DNA of 64,000 nucleotides from Clostridiales bacterium (GTDB lineage Bacteria > Bacillota > Clostridia > Saccharofermentanales > Saccharofermentanaceae), in assembly GCA_017615325.1 (NCBI GenBank), contig JAGAAI010000009.1, forward strand, positions 18,763-82,762. Reading direction: 5' to 3'. The translations under genes and the position numbers were made by a program. The notes below the pieces were generated by a model that saw only the letters and a program-made list of their open reading frames with translations, was not told the origin of the DNA and did not search any database. This document shows positions 36,504 to 47,400 of the stretch, piece after piece; the first letter of the stretch is position 1, and every line of letters starts with the position of its first letter.

Positions 36504-38717
36504 ATGAACCAGAATCAAGGCCCTGAGGGCATGATATTTGCAGGTAAGTACAGGATAGTAAAACTTATCGGCAGAGGCGGAATGGCAAACGTTTATCTCG
36601 GTATCGACATGAATACCGGTATTAATGTCGCCATTAAGGTCTTGAAGCCTGAGTATTCTGCTGACGAGGATTTCATAAGAAGATTTGATACGGAAGCAAA
36701 GTCAGTTGCTTCGCTCAACCATTCGAACATCGTTAAGGTGTTCGGCGTAGGTCATGAAGGCAATTACAGATATATCGTTCAGGAATATGTTGACGGCATT
36801 ACCGTTAAGGAACTGATCAGCCAGAACGGCCATCTTGACTGGAAGGTTGCAGTCCCGATCGTTATCCAGGTCGGACTGGCTCTTGATTATGCCCATCAGA
36901 ACGGTATCGTTCACAGAGACATAAAGCCACAGAATATCCTTATCTCCAGGGATAAGATCGCTAAGATAACTGACTTTGGTATCGCAAGGGCAGCTTCTTC
37001 TACGACCATCACCATGGCGGGAGGTGCGATGGGCTCTGTCCATTATTTCTCGCCCGAGCAGGCAAGAGGAGGCAATGTAGGTCCCGCATCCGATGTTTAT
37101 TCCCTGGGTGTAACGCTCTTTGAGATGATCACGGGAAGAGTTCCTTTCGACGGTGATTCCAACGTTGCCATTGCCGTTAAGCACCTTCAGGAGACCCCGC
37201 CGGCTGCATCTTCCCTGATGCCGGGTATCCCTGCAGGTCTTGATGCGATCATCAATAAGTGTATGCAGAAGTCGCCTGATAAGCGTTATGCGACTCTGGG
37301 CATGATGGTAAGCGAACTCGATTCGCTTCTTGTGGATCCTAACGGAATCTACGGCGTTATCACTGCAACCCCCAAGGATTCGGTTACTCCCGAACAGAAT
37401 ATCTCATTCAGGCAGGATCCCAACTATGAGAAGATCTCGGATATCGAGAAGTCTGCCGAATCCAGGAGAAGATCCAGGATGAGGGATAACATTATCCTGG
37501 CCCTTATAATCGTCTGTATTGCCGCTGTTCTTATCGGTCTCGGCATATTGGTCGTAAAGTCTGTCCAGAATGCAACGACCGTGGAACAGAATACGGATTA
37601 TACTGTTCAGAAATATGTCAGCAGAAATATTGATGAAGTCGTTGAAGAACTTACCAGGGCAGGCGTTAACTACAAGATAGAATATGAACAGACTGATGAT
37701 GTCATCGCAGGTACCATCATCCGTCAGAGCATCAATGAAGGTGTTGTCATCAAGCTTAACAGCCCTCTTAATGTCTTGCTCCTGACTGTTGCATCAGAGA
37801 CCGAGAAGATCACTCTGTCAGATTATTCCGGACTTAAGTATGAAGACGCAGTAACGGCATTGACCAAACTCGAGTTGAATGTTAACTATAGAACTGAAAC
37901 ATCAGAAGAATTCGCTCCCGGACTGGTTATAAGGACAGAGCCTGAAGCCGGCTCGATCGTTTCCAAGGGAGACTCGGTTGTTATCGTTTATGCAACAGAA
38001 CCTACCAGCAGCGTTGTTCCCGATATCAAGGGCATGACCATGGACAAGGCTGCAAGCAAGCTCCTTGAAAGTGCTTTGACTTATAAGCTTTACGGTGCAG
38101 AGGATGTTCTTAACCTTCCTGCTGACAAGCAGTATGTCATGATGACAGATCCTGCTGCCGGTAATTCCATACAGCGCAATTCAACCATCAAGATATATGT
38201 CGGAACCAAGGAAGACTGGGAGAATGGCGGTACCCCTACACCTACGCCTAAAATGACTATCATCAATGTTGTCGTTAAGGGTGGAGGAACTGCCGAGGGC
38301 GCCGGTCCCTACGCTCCGGGAACTACTGTAACACTGACAGCAACTCCTTCTGAAGGAAATGAATTCGATTGCTGGCTCGACGAACTTGGCAACAAGATCG
38401 CTTTGTCCAATACTTATACTCTGGTTGTAGGTGATAAGGATGTAACCTTCACGGCAGTCTTTAAGGCCAAGCCCACGGTAGCTCCTACCGCTACGCCTTC
38501 GCCGACGCCGTCACCGACGCCGACTCCGGCGCCTACGGCAACTCCCAAGCCTACGGATCCGCCACCGCCGCCGACAGATACGCCTACGCCAAAACCAAAA
38601 CCTAAGCCTACGGATCCGCCACCGCCGACTGAGGCGCCCAAGCCTGAGCCGTCAGATCCCACCGATCCTTCCGACGGATCTTCAGATGCTCCGGACGGAG
38701 CTGACGATGCAGCATAA
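36504..38717 (+). CDS. prkC: PASTA-domain Ser/Thr protein kinase with extra InlB-like repeat and Pro-rich tail
   Basis: A 737-residue membrane kinase. The cytoplasmic kinase domain (about 14-275) has GRGGMANVYLG, catalytic lysine 45 (VAIKVLK), HRDIKPQNIL (aspartate 139) and DFGIA (aspartate 157). One membrane helix spans about 330-351. Three PASTA repeats (about 363-568) would sense muropeptides or lipid II. Unusually they are followed by a divergent InlB-type beta repeat (about 583-655: GGGTAEGAGPYAPGTTVTLT) and a long Pro/Thr/Lys-rich tail (656-737) with DNA-level repetition. The same repeat and tail types occur in the SLH proteins of this window, so the kinase ectodomain seems to have borrowed surface-protein parts. 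prpC upstream and rsgA downstream are its usual neighbours. Confidence 0.93.
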   Translation: MNQNQGPEGMIFAGKYRIVKLIGRGGMANVYLGIDMNTGINVAIKVLKPEYSADEDFIRRFDTEAKSVASLNHSNIVKVFGVGHEGNYRYIVQEYVDGITVKELISQNGHLDWKVAVPIVIQVGLALDYAHQNGIVHRDIKPQNILISRDKIAKITDFGIARAASSTTITMAGGAMGSVHYFSPEQARGGNVGPASDVYSLGVTLFEMITGRVPFDGDSNVAIAVKHLQETPPAASSLMPGIPAGLDAIINKCMQKSPDKRYATLGMMVSELDSLLVDPNGIYGVITATPKDSVTPEQNISFRQDPNYEKISDIEKSAESRRRSRMRDNIILALIIVCIAAVLIGLGILVVKSVQNATTVEQNTDYTVQKYVSRNIDEVVEELTRAGVNYKIEYEQTDDVIAGTIIRQSINEGVVIKLNSPLNVLLLTVASETEKITLSDYSGLKYEDAVTALTKLELNVNYRTETSEEFAPGLVIRTEPEAGSIVSKGDSVVIVYATEPTSSVVPDIKGMTMDKAASKLLESALTYKLYGAEDVLNLPADKQYVMMTDPAAGNSIQRNSTIKIYVGTKEDWENGGTPTPTPKMTIINVVVKGGGTAEGAGPYAPGTTVTLTATPSEGNEFDCWLDELGNKIALSNTYTLVVGDKDVTFTAVFKAKPTVAPTATPSPTPSPTPTPAPTATPKPTDPPPPPTDTPTPKPKPKPTDPPPPTEAPKPEPSDPTDPSDGSSDAPDGADDAA
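38547..38627. repeat. Direct repeat in the prkC proline-rich tail
   Basis: An exact 24-base sequence occurs at 38547-38570 and again at 38604-38627 (57-base period), both in frame and encoding KPTDPPPP. The surrounding region is built from ACG/CCG/CCT codons. Such repeats favour length changes of the tail by slippage or recombination. Confidence 0.75.
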
Positions 38718-38729
38718 ACGATCGCCGAG

Positions 38730-39650
38730 ATGGAGGAAATTACGGAAATTCAAGGCTTGATAACAAAAGGCGTCGGCGGTACCTATACCGTAAGACGCGA
38801 CAATGGAGACAGAATACTTTGTCAGATCAGAGGCGGCATCCGCAAGTCGGGTGTCGTTCCTGCCGTTGGGGACAATGTAAAGGTATCCGAATCCGGTGAT
38901 CCGGACATACCATATGTTATTGACGATATCCTGCCGAGGAAGAATTACCTTATCAGGCCGAGTGTTGCCAACATAGACTGCATCGTTCTTACATTTGCTG
39001 TCGTAGATCCTGTTCCGGATCTGACTCTTATGGATAAGATGATCATCATCTGCACGAATCTTAACATAAGGATCTCATTGCTCTTTACTAAATGTGATCT
39101 TGATCCCGATAAGGCAGAAGAACTTACGGGGATCTATTCTTTGGCGGGATTCGATGTGTATAGATCTTCAAAAGATGATCTCTTCTCATCTTCTGATCTT
39201 GCAAGGATCGCGCCTTCCGGGATAGTAGCGTTTGCAGGCCCTTCAGGAGTAGGCAAAAGTACGATATGTAATAATATCCTGGAGAATGATATAATGCAGA
39301 CCGGTGTAGTCAGTGACAGGCTGAAGAGGGGGAAGCATACGACACGCCATGTTGAACTCTTCGATACTCCGACAGGCTTTATTACCGATACACCGGGATT
39401 TACGTCATTGTCTCTTTTCGATGTCGGAACGGATTATAAGGATGTTGTATATGGATATCCTGAGATCTTAAAGTCTTCTTCTTTATGCCGTTTTGACGAC
39501 TGCAGGCACATATCGGAAACAGGCTGTAAAGTCCTCGAGGACTTGGCTCAGGGTCTTATCGACAGGGGACGTTACGACAGATACCGCGAAGAGTATGAGT
39601 ATCTGTATAATAATAGAAACAACTATAAGAGGAGAATAAGATCGGTATGA
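38730..39650 (+). CDS. rsgA: Small ribosomal subunit biogenesis GTPase RsgA
   Basis: A 306-residue circularly permuted GTPase that matures the 30S subunit. An N-terminal OB-fold is followed by the permuted G motifs: TKCDL (G4) before GPSGVGKST (G1) and DTPGF (G3). The C-terminal zinc site is C-x4-C-x-H-x5-C in CRFDDCRHISETGC. It lies 12 bases after prkC, which can phosphorylate RsgA in relatives, and overlaps rpe by four bases. Confidence 0.94.
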   Translation: MEEITEIQGLITKGVGGTYTVRRDNGDRILCQIRGGIRKSGVVPAVGDNVKVSESGDPDIPYVIDDILPRKNYLIRPSVANIDCIVLTFAVVDPVPDLTLMDKMIIICTNLNIRISLLFTKCDLDPDKAEELTGIYSLAGFDVYRSSKDDLFSSSDLARIAPSGIVAFAGPSGVGKSTICNNILENDIMQTGVVSDRLKRGKHTTRHVELFDTPTGFITDTPGFTSLSLFDVGTDYKDVVYGYPEILKSSSLCRFDDCRHISETGCKVLEDLAQGLIDRGRYDRYREEYEYLYNNRNNYKRRIRSV

Positions 39651-40306
39651 GAGAATGCTTCATTGCACCTTCGATCCTGTCAGCTGATTTCGGCTACCTG
39701 ATGGATGAGTTAAGAGCAGTCGAAGGAGAGGCCGAATACATACATATAGACGTAATGGATGGGCACTATGTGGATAACCTGTCTTTCGGTATCCCGGTGG
39801 TCAATTCCATCAGGAAATATTCCGATAAGATCTTTGATGTCCACCTCATGATCACCAATCCCGGCAAGTTCATCAAGCCTTTCGTCGATGCAGGCGCGGA
39901 TATAATCACTTTCCATTACGAATGTACGGACGATCCGGTTGCCATGTCTGAGCTCGTCAGGTCTTACGGGATCAAGTCGGGTATAGCAGTTCACCCTGAC
40001 ACACCTATCGAGGAGATACTTCCCTATGTTGACAAGACCGATAAGATCCTGCTTATGACTGTCCGTCCGGGCTTCGGCGGTCAGGGTTATATGGAGATCT
40101 CTGACGACAGGATAAAGGCTGTAAGGAAAGCTATCGACGATAAGGGCTGCAATACACTGATCTCCTGTGACGGCGGCATCAACAACGAGACCGCATCACG
40201 CGTCTATCAGGCAGGTTGTGACATCCTCGTAGCTGGCGATGCAGTCTTTAGAAATGACGATCATGCAGCAGCCGTTAGGGAACTTTACAAAAAAGCGATA
40301 GGATAA
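39647..40306 (+). CDS. rpe: Ribulose-phosphate 3-epimerase
   Basis: A 219-residue TIM barrel interconverting ribulose 5-phosphate and xylulose 5-phosphate in the pentose phosphate pathway. It shows APSILSADFGYL, IDVMDGHYVDNLSFG, DVHLMI, TVRPGFGGQGY and CDGGINNETA, with the metal and catalytic aspartates in place. It closes the def-to-rpe operon; thiN, often next in Bacillota, is absent. A large inverted repeat follows two bases after the stop. Confidence 0.95.
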   Translation: MRECFIAPSILSADFGYLMDELRAVEGEAEYIHIDVMDGHYVDNLSFGIPVVNSIRKYSDKIFDVHLMITNPGKFIKPFVDAGADIITFHYECTDDPVAMSELVRSYGIKSGIAVHPDTPIEEILPYVDKTDKILLMTVRPGFGGQGYMEISDDRIKAVRKAIDDKGCNTLISCDGGINNETASRVYQAGCDILVAGDAVFRNDDHAAAVRELYKKAIG

Positions 40307-40307
40307 T

Positions 40308-40362
40308 CGGAAAAAACGGAAAAATCTTCTGCTGAGATCGTAGATTTCCGAGGTTTTTTCCG
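40308..40362 (+). terminator. Long inverted repeat/terminator-like structure after rpe
   Basis: CGGAAAAAAC at 40308-40317 is the exact complement of GTTTTTTCCG at 40353-40362, and the adjoining inner segments (GGAAAAATCT and AGATTTCC) pair with small bulges, making a long imperfect hairpin. Because both arms carry A/T tracts it could terminate transcription from either side. Two further structures follow before the next gene. Confidence 0.6.
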
Positions 40363-40372
40363 ACGATTGCTG

Positions 40373-40402
40373 TTGATTGAGACTGGCAATCGGTAGTATC
40401 AT
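40373..40402 (+). promoter_or_regulatory. Weak candidate promoter upstream of the surface operon
   Basis: TTGATT at 40373-40378 and TATCAT at 40397-40402 with 18 bases between. A 7-bp inverted repeat (CGATTGC at 40364-40370, GCAATCG at 40386-40392) spans it. Transcription would begin just before the terminator hairpin at 40421, so this is only tentative. Confidence 0.3.
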
Positions 40403-40420
40403 CATAGTGAACATAAACGA

Positions 40421-40454
40421 ACGCATCCGGCACACCCGCCGGGTGCGTTTTTTT
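40421..40454 (+). terminator. Strong Rho-independent terminator before the DUF5688 gene
   Basis: An 11-bp stem with one wobble, ACGCATCCGGC at 40421-40431 with GCCGGGTGCGT at 40438-40448, a six-base loop and a run of T directly after. It ends 34 bases before the next start codon, so it either finishes rpe read-through or acts as a leader attenuator of the surface operon. Confidence 0.85.
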
Positions 40455-40488
40455 ATGCCCGAAAATCTATACAAAAGGAGACTATGAC

Positions 40489-41421
40489 ATGAACTACGAG
40501 CAATTCAAGAAGAAGGTTTTGGAAGAATTCATCGGGTATCTCGACAACGAGTTCAAAGATTACCAATTGAAGGTGAATAAGGTTATGAAAGTCAATCAGG
40601 TCCTGACCGGTGTTTGCGTAGCGCCTCAGGATCCTCCGCGCGCCTACGCAGCACCGACATTCTACATCGAGTACATGTATGAAGAATACAAGGACGGCGT
40701 TCCGTTTCCTGTCATCATGGCTAACACCGCAAGGGTCATGGAGAATGCACTTAAGGGTGATAAACCCAAGGTTCCGTCATTCTCCGCAAGGTCGATACTT
40801 GATAATGTTGTCATGCAGCTTATCGGAGTATCAGGTAACGAAGAATATATTAAGGGTCTGCCTCACAGGGAGTTCCTTGATATGGCTGTTATATACAGGC
40901 GCCTTATATCCTTTGATGAGTGTGGTGTCATGAGTTTTGTAATCGACAACGATCTTGCTGATTATGCCAAGATCACAGAAGAGCAGCTTTATAAGAAGGC
41001 ATATAAGAATACGGATAAGATCCTTAAGCCTATATGCCGTGATATGAGGAGTCTTTTAAAGGATATGTCCGGCGGAGTCGATATCCCGGAATCTGAAGAC
41101 ACAGCAGAACCAAAGATCTTTGTTATTACCAATGAACACAAATACCTTGCAGCAACAGCTCTTTTGTATCCCCAGGTGTTTGAAGATATTACAAAGGAAT
41201 TGGGGTCAGATCTTGTTATACTTCCGTCGTCGGTTCACGACCTTATCGTTATGCCTGATGACGCTCACTTTGAAGGTTCAGGTCTTAAAGAGATCGTTGA
41301 GGACGTTAATTCGAATCACATGTCAAAGGCTGAAGTTCTGTCCACAAATGTATACAGATATAAGAAGGGGGATCTTAAGGTTAGCTACTACGACCGTCTC
41401 GTTGACGATATGGCAGGATAA
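40489..41421 (+). CDS. DUF5688-family protein
   Basis: A 310-residue soluble protein beginning MNYEQFKKKVLEEFIGYLD, with the YAAPTFYIEYMYEEYKDG and RLISFDECGVMSFVI segments seen in DUF5688 proteins of Clostridia; the C-terminal half includes VITNEHKYLAATALLYPQ. Function is unknown; there is no signal peptide or membrane segment. AAAGGAG precedes the start. It ends 14 bases before the giant surface protein and so probably shares its mRNA, though a functional link to surface display is unproven. Confidence 0.7.
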   Translation: MNYEQFKKKVLEEFIGYLDNEFKDYQLKVNKVMKVNQVLTGVCVAPQDPPRAYAAPTFYIEYMYEEYKDGVPFPVIMANTARVMENALKGDKPKVPSFSARSILDNVVMQLIGVSGNEEYIKGLPHREFLDMAVIYRRLISFDECGVMSFVIDNDLADYAKITEEQLYKKAYKNTDKILKPICRDMRSLLKDMSGGVDIPESEDTAEPKIFVITNEHKYLAATALLYPQVFEDITKELGSDLVILPSSVHDLIVMPDDAHFEGSGLKEIVEDVNSNHMSKAEVLSTNVYRYKKGDLKVSYYDRLVDDMAG

Positions 41422-41435
41422 GGGGGTATAGGCAA

Positions 41436-44400
41436 ATGAAATGCAGAAGATACATTAAGAAGACAGTAAGCTTTATCCTGTCGCTTGCTACTGCCTTGAT
41501 CTTTGTTGCGCAGGGGGCCGGAACAAATATGTCCGAAACCAAGGCTGCAGAAGATGACTTTAAGCTTTTCGGTGTGAAGACAAGTCTGTCTTCCAAAGAG
41601 TTTATCAGCAATGTTGGAAAATATGCGAAAGCCTTATCCGGCTATAAATACGGACTTACGGGAACGACGTACGATTCTTCGGAGAAAACTCTGGACTGCA
41701 TAAGCTTTGTTGAACTTGTGTATAAACTTGCAGCAGGAACTGCCAAAGGCAAAAACTCATCTGGCACTGTAGCTCCTTCTGACAGCTGGAGAGACGATGT
41801 TAAATACTATAAGGAACCCGGGGAAACGTCTGCTATTGATATCTCATCCTGGACCGTGACTGCTAAGGATATCTATGGGCTCTGTAAACCCTATAGCCAT
41901 AACTTAAGGACGTTCAGGGCTGATGTTCTTGATAATTCTTCTTCAGGTGTATCACATACTTCGTTTACGAACATAAAAGATGCAAAGTATTATTCAGACA
42001 GGATCATTGACGGGGATAAAACGACGAATAAGAGTGAGGCTGATTCTGCCTGGAAGACCCTTCTTTCGAAGATCAAATACAGTGACGGTGCTGTAGGTGC
42101 ATCTAACGGAGATATCATGATCTTCTACGAAGACCACTGCTCATCTTATTCAGATATAGCACTTCACGTCGGTATCTACTATGAGATCGATGGTGTTCCC
42201 GGAGTATATCACTGTTCTGACAGCAAGGGTGTTACCTACATTAAGGATGGGGACAATGTCAGTTATAAGGTTACAAAAGATTCTTCAACAGGCCATTACG
42301 GAGTCAGGTGGGAAGCCTTATCTGATGGTGTATCGAAAGATACAGCTTTAACCCACTTTGCCTCATATAAAACAGTTGATGAAGAGTATCCGGTTAAGAT
42401 AGGTTTCTTTGCCAACAAGACTTTCAAGGATAACCGCTTTGTCGGGGCGGAGTTTACCGTCTACGAAGAAGACAAGACAACAGTAAGGGGAAAACTCACT
42501 GATAACGACGGTAATGGCGTTTATTCAAACTATAAAGATCTGTCTGGCAGCGCATATTTATATCTAGGAAATGTCAGTGTAAATAATACATCCTTAAGCA
42601 GTGTTTTCTATATTAAGGAAACAGCTGTTCCTTCGGATATCGACACCGGTGCAGGGACGTTTAAGGCAAAGGAAGAATATGCTGACAAAAGCCTCTATAA
42701 AGTGGAAGTGGATTATAAATCGTCAGTTTCTGATCCTTCAACAGGAACACTTACTTATAAGGTCTCCGGCGGACTTCTTGAATCAACCGTAACCAGGAAG
42801 ATAAGCAGTTATTCGGCAACGGATTCGTATACTGATAATGATAATAAGATAAGGGTTGCCAATGACTCGACAGATTATTCGAAGTTTGAAGAAGCTCTTT
42901 GGCTTATGCTTTCCAAAAAGACGAATGACGACAGTATCTATGATACCAAAGTCACCAAGTTTACTTTGCGGAAAAAAGACGATACTGCACTTGCTCATTA
43001 CATGTATTCTGATTCCGGTTGGGGGTGGTATCTGAATAACGGAGCAACATATTACGGTAAATACTATCCGCTAAAAGCCGACAGCGATTATAAGATCACG
43101 GAGACATATACTGTACCGGTCTTTCACTGCTACGACGGCAAAAAGATCTCTTATACGGTTTCAAATGAGGAGTGGCAGGATAAGACGTATTCTTTTTCTA
43201 CGAAGGGAAAGCCACTCGGAGATTGCATTAGTATTACCGGTACCAACAATGTAAATTCTTCATTCTTCAGATTGAATAAAACTGTCAATATGGGAACTAA
43301 AGAAGGATTTGTTTTCTCTCTTTATACTGTCGACAGGTCCAAGCTCCTTGCAAAGGGAATATCTGACAACAAGGGTCAGGTTATCTGGAAATACTATGGG
43401 GTCAGTGAAGATAAACTGACGGAATCAGATAAGATAATCTTGCCTCAAGGGGACTACAGGCTTGAAGAAACGGTGCCGCTGGGAGTTGTAACTTCTTATG
43501 GCAACATAATGAATTACGAGGTGCCCCAGGGATTCACTTTGGATCCTGAGGGTAAGTATGCTTATAGGAACATAACTGTTTCAGGTCAGGGGTTGGAATT
43601 TACGGTAAATAACAAACTGCCTTCAGGAACAGTATCAGGCAGTAAAAGCGTTCCAGTAGGAAATCTCTTTGATCCGACATCTGTAACCTTCTCGATAATA
43701 TATGATAAGAACGGGAACGGGAGATCTGACAGTGGTGAAAGTGTTGTGTCGACAGGTTCAGTGGATGCATCCGGCAAGATCGTCTGGAAGAACGATGTAA
43801 GTAAACTTGCATACGGAAGATATGTCGTAAAAGAAACATGGACTCCCGATGAGTTCCTATATGTTGACGGCAGTAAGGGGAAGTTTGTCTCTCATAACGA
43901 CTCTTCATGGACTAAGATCACTGATAACTGTTACGAGAAAGCGTTTGTAATCTCAAAGGAGAACAGCTCTTTTTCTTTTAAAGCAGTCAATTCAGAGGAA
44001 TCAACATGGTTTTCGCTTACGAAAACTTTCTTAACTGACGGCGATACAGGAATAGCAGAGTTTGATCTTATATACCAAAACAAGCTGATCGCAAAAGGAT
44101 CAGCCAAGCCTTCGGGGAAGAGCGGGTATTCGACGCAGGTGATCTGGACCTATTGCGGTAAGGAAGAGAAGACATTAAAGCTCCCTGCGGGCGAATATGA
44201 GATCAGGGAATACATTCCCAGAACCTTCTATAAGAAGACATCGATAAGCTATTCCTATATGACTCCCGAGGGTTGGACGAAGTCATCTGACGGAAAGTAT
44301 TTCTATAAGAAGGTCAAGCTTGCCAAGGATGTTGCAGCAAAGATCGAAGCTGCCAATACCATGCAGAAAGGCGATCTTACGATAAGAAAGACCGATGAAG

Positions 44401-47400
44401 CAGAAGGGGCTGACAAAGAGTTCGAGTTTGAAGTGTATTGGCGTGGTAACGGTAAGGATCCTGTCGATATTGGCCAGTTTGATGAAGGTCATCTTCTGGA
44501 TACGGTTAAGATCAGGACCAGACAGGCTGATAATGGAGAAGGTTATGCATGCCTGAAGGATGTTCCATATGGTTATTACGAGATCAGGGAACTGGTACCC
44601 GACGGCTATGTACTGTCATGGGAACAGGATGCGGAGAAGAACGGAATTGTCTGTATCCGTGATGACAAAGGCATAGCGAAGGGCAGCATCAGCGGAACCA
44701 ACAAGATCGATATAAAGGTGACGGCTGTTAAGAAGGATAAATGGACAGGAGAGATCATTGTAGATCCGGATAATTATTCTCCGGACCGGCATCTTTTATA
44801 CACCTTATATGATGATCTGAACTCCGACGGCATCCTTAATGAAGATGAGGTCAAGACCGGAAGGGAGGTTATAGATCAGGATAACGACGGAAAGATAGTC
44901 TGGAGGAATATCGGAAAAGGCGATTATCTCCTTAAGGAAACCGGTTCTATAAACGGATATTATCTTTCTGATAAGGTGTTGAGTTTTAGCATCAAGACAA
45001 CCGATGATATTGTTCTATATCCTGAGGATGTTCCATATTCAGCGCCTTTAAAGATCACAAAGACTGATGCTGACGACGGTTCGCTATTGTCGGACGCAAA
45101 GTTTGAACTCTATGTTGATTCAAACAATAATCTTCTTTTCGATGAGGAAGATAAGATAGCTCAAGTCATGTTTGACGGCAACCTCGTTGATGCTGTCATT
45201 GAAGAGACTGAGAAGGGGGTCTATGAATGCAATGGAACCCTGCATTTTAACGACGGTTCAGAAGACTTCGGCTATAACTATATCCTTCTGGAGAAGGAAG
45301 CGCCTCAGGGATACTTCTTTGTTGACGGAGATTCTTTCACTGACAGGAAGACAACGGTCTTTTTCAGTGTTGATGCTAAAGACTGTGAGAGCAAAGAATT
45401 TAAAGTCGAACCCATAGATCTTAAGATCCTGAATAAGACCGGATCTGTTCGTGTCAATAAGGTGTCAGATGACGGTAGTGATCTGACAGGTGCCGTGTTT
45501 GCGATATATAGAGATGAAGCTCTTTCGGATAAGATCGGAACTCTGACTGACAGAGGAGACGGCAATTATTCTTACAAGGGACTTGGTATTGGCAGCTACT
45601 ATCTTGTCGAGCAGGAAGCGCCCGAGGGCTTTGAGACCGATCCTGCAACTTATATTTTCGAGATCACTTGCAGCGAACCTGACGTAACTGTTGCAAATGC
45701 TCTGGCGGCAAGATATGGTCTGGATGGCAGATTCGTAAACTGCAGGATCCATACATCGGCCCGGGACAAGAAGTTCGGAAATGAGTATGAACTCATGTTG
45801 TCTTCTGATAAGGATTCTGTAATTACCGACAAGGTCTATTACGACGGACTTGTTGCGGGTAAAGAATATCTTTTGGAAGGAACGGTTCTTTATGCAAAGG
45901 ACTATAAGACTCCGGACGGCAAACTGATAAAAGCAGGGACACCATATTCGGTTAACGGGAAAACGTGTTCGTCAAGGACAGGCTTTGTTGCGGGTAAAGA
46001 CGGTGTCTTTGATATGTCTGATGATAAGCTAACGGTCAAAGGCTATGTTGAGATAGATATACCCTGTGATACAAGAGATCTGTCAAACAAGCTGATACCG
46101 GTCGTCATAAGCGAGAAACTTTACCGTAAGGATACGGGCAGGCTGGTAGGTAAACACGAAGACCTTAAGTCAGTCAGACAGACTGTTATCGGCATCGACA
46201 TAGGAACCGAACTGGTTGCCGGAGACAGAATAAGTCATGTAGTTCCTGTCGGGGTAAAGACTGATCTTCTTGATAAAGTGTCATGTAAGAATCTTTCATG
46301 CAATAGAAGATATAAACTCACGGGATTCCTGGTCGACACTGCTACGGGAGAACCATATCTTGATCCGGCCGGTAAAAAGATCGTATCTGTTATAGAGTTT
46401 GATCTTACTAAAGACAATGCTGATAAAGTCAGAAAGTATGAGTATGTTGATGAGACAGGATCAGCCAAGACTCTTTATCTGGCGGATATTAATGTGGAAG
46501 TTCCTTTTGTAATTGATACATCCGGTCTTGAAGGAAGATCAGTGACTGCATTTGAAGAGTTATATGTTGAAGAAAACGGGAAGTTCGTAAAGATCGGAGA
46601 ACATAAAGACATTAATGATTCAGATCAGACTGTAACTGTCGAGAAGAAGATCCCGAAGATAAAGACTTATCTTCAGGACTTACCGTCCGGAACAAAGACC
46701 GTATCCTATGGTGATGAGATAGTGTTGGAAGATAAGATCAGCTTTGAAGACCTCTATCCCGGGATCGAATACAGGATCGAGGGAAGACTCTTTGATCTTA
46801 CTGATGGTGAATACCTGAGATTCAAGGATAAGCCGGTCGTATCAGAGATGATCTTTGTTCCTGATAGATCAGATGGTGCGGTCACGATGAAGTTTACAGT
46901 TGACCCGACAACTATCGCAGGGCATGACATCGTTGCTTTCGAGACCCTAAGTCGTGAAGGAAAGGTCGTTTGTTCCCACTGTGATAAGACCGATCCGGAT
47001 CAGACCGTGAGAGTTCCTTCTTTAAAGACCAGTGCTGCGACAAAGACCGGAGATAAGTATATCGCATCTTATCGCAAAGCTGTTATCGTAGATAAGATCG
47101 AGTATACGGGATTAACGCCCGGACAGGAATACACTGTTGTTGCAAGTCTTTATACCGATAAAGGTGTAAGGCTGGTTAGGACTGACGGCAGTGACTTTGA
47201 AGTCGTAAAACGATTCACACCCGATGAAGAAAACGGAATAACAGATATCAGCATTGAATTCTCAAATAACACGCTTGATGTAGGTACGGTTATCGTCGTT
47301 TTCGAAGAGATCTATCTTAATGAGCGAAAAGCTGATGATACGGATGTGCTCGTGACCTGCCATAAAGATCTTGCCTCTAAGGAACAAAGTCTTGTCGTGC

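Noticed and set aside
41436..42400. Thioester (TED) adhesin domain at the head of the giant protein
   Set aside because: The C-H-H pattern and spacing fit NlpC/P60 better, and no TQxA-type motif was seen.
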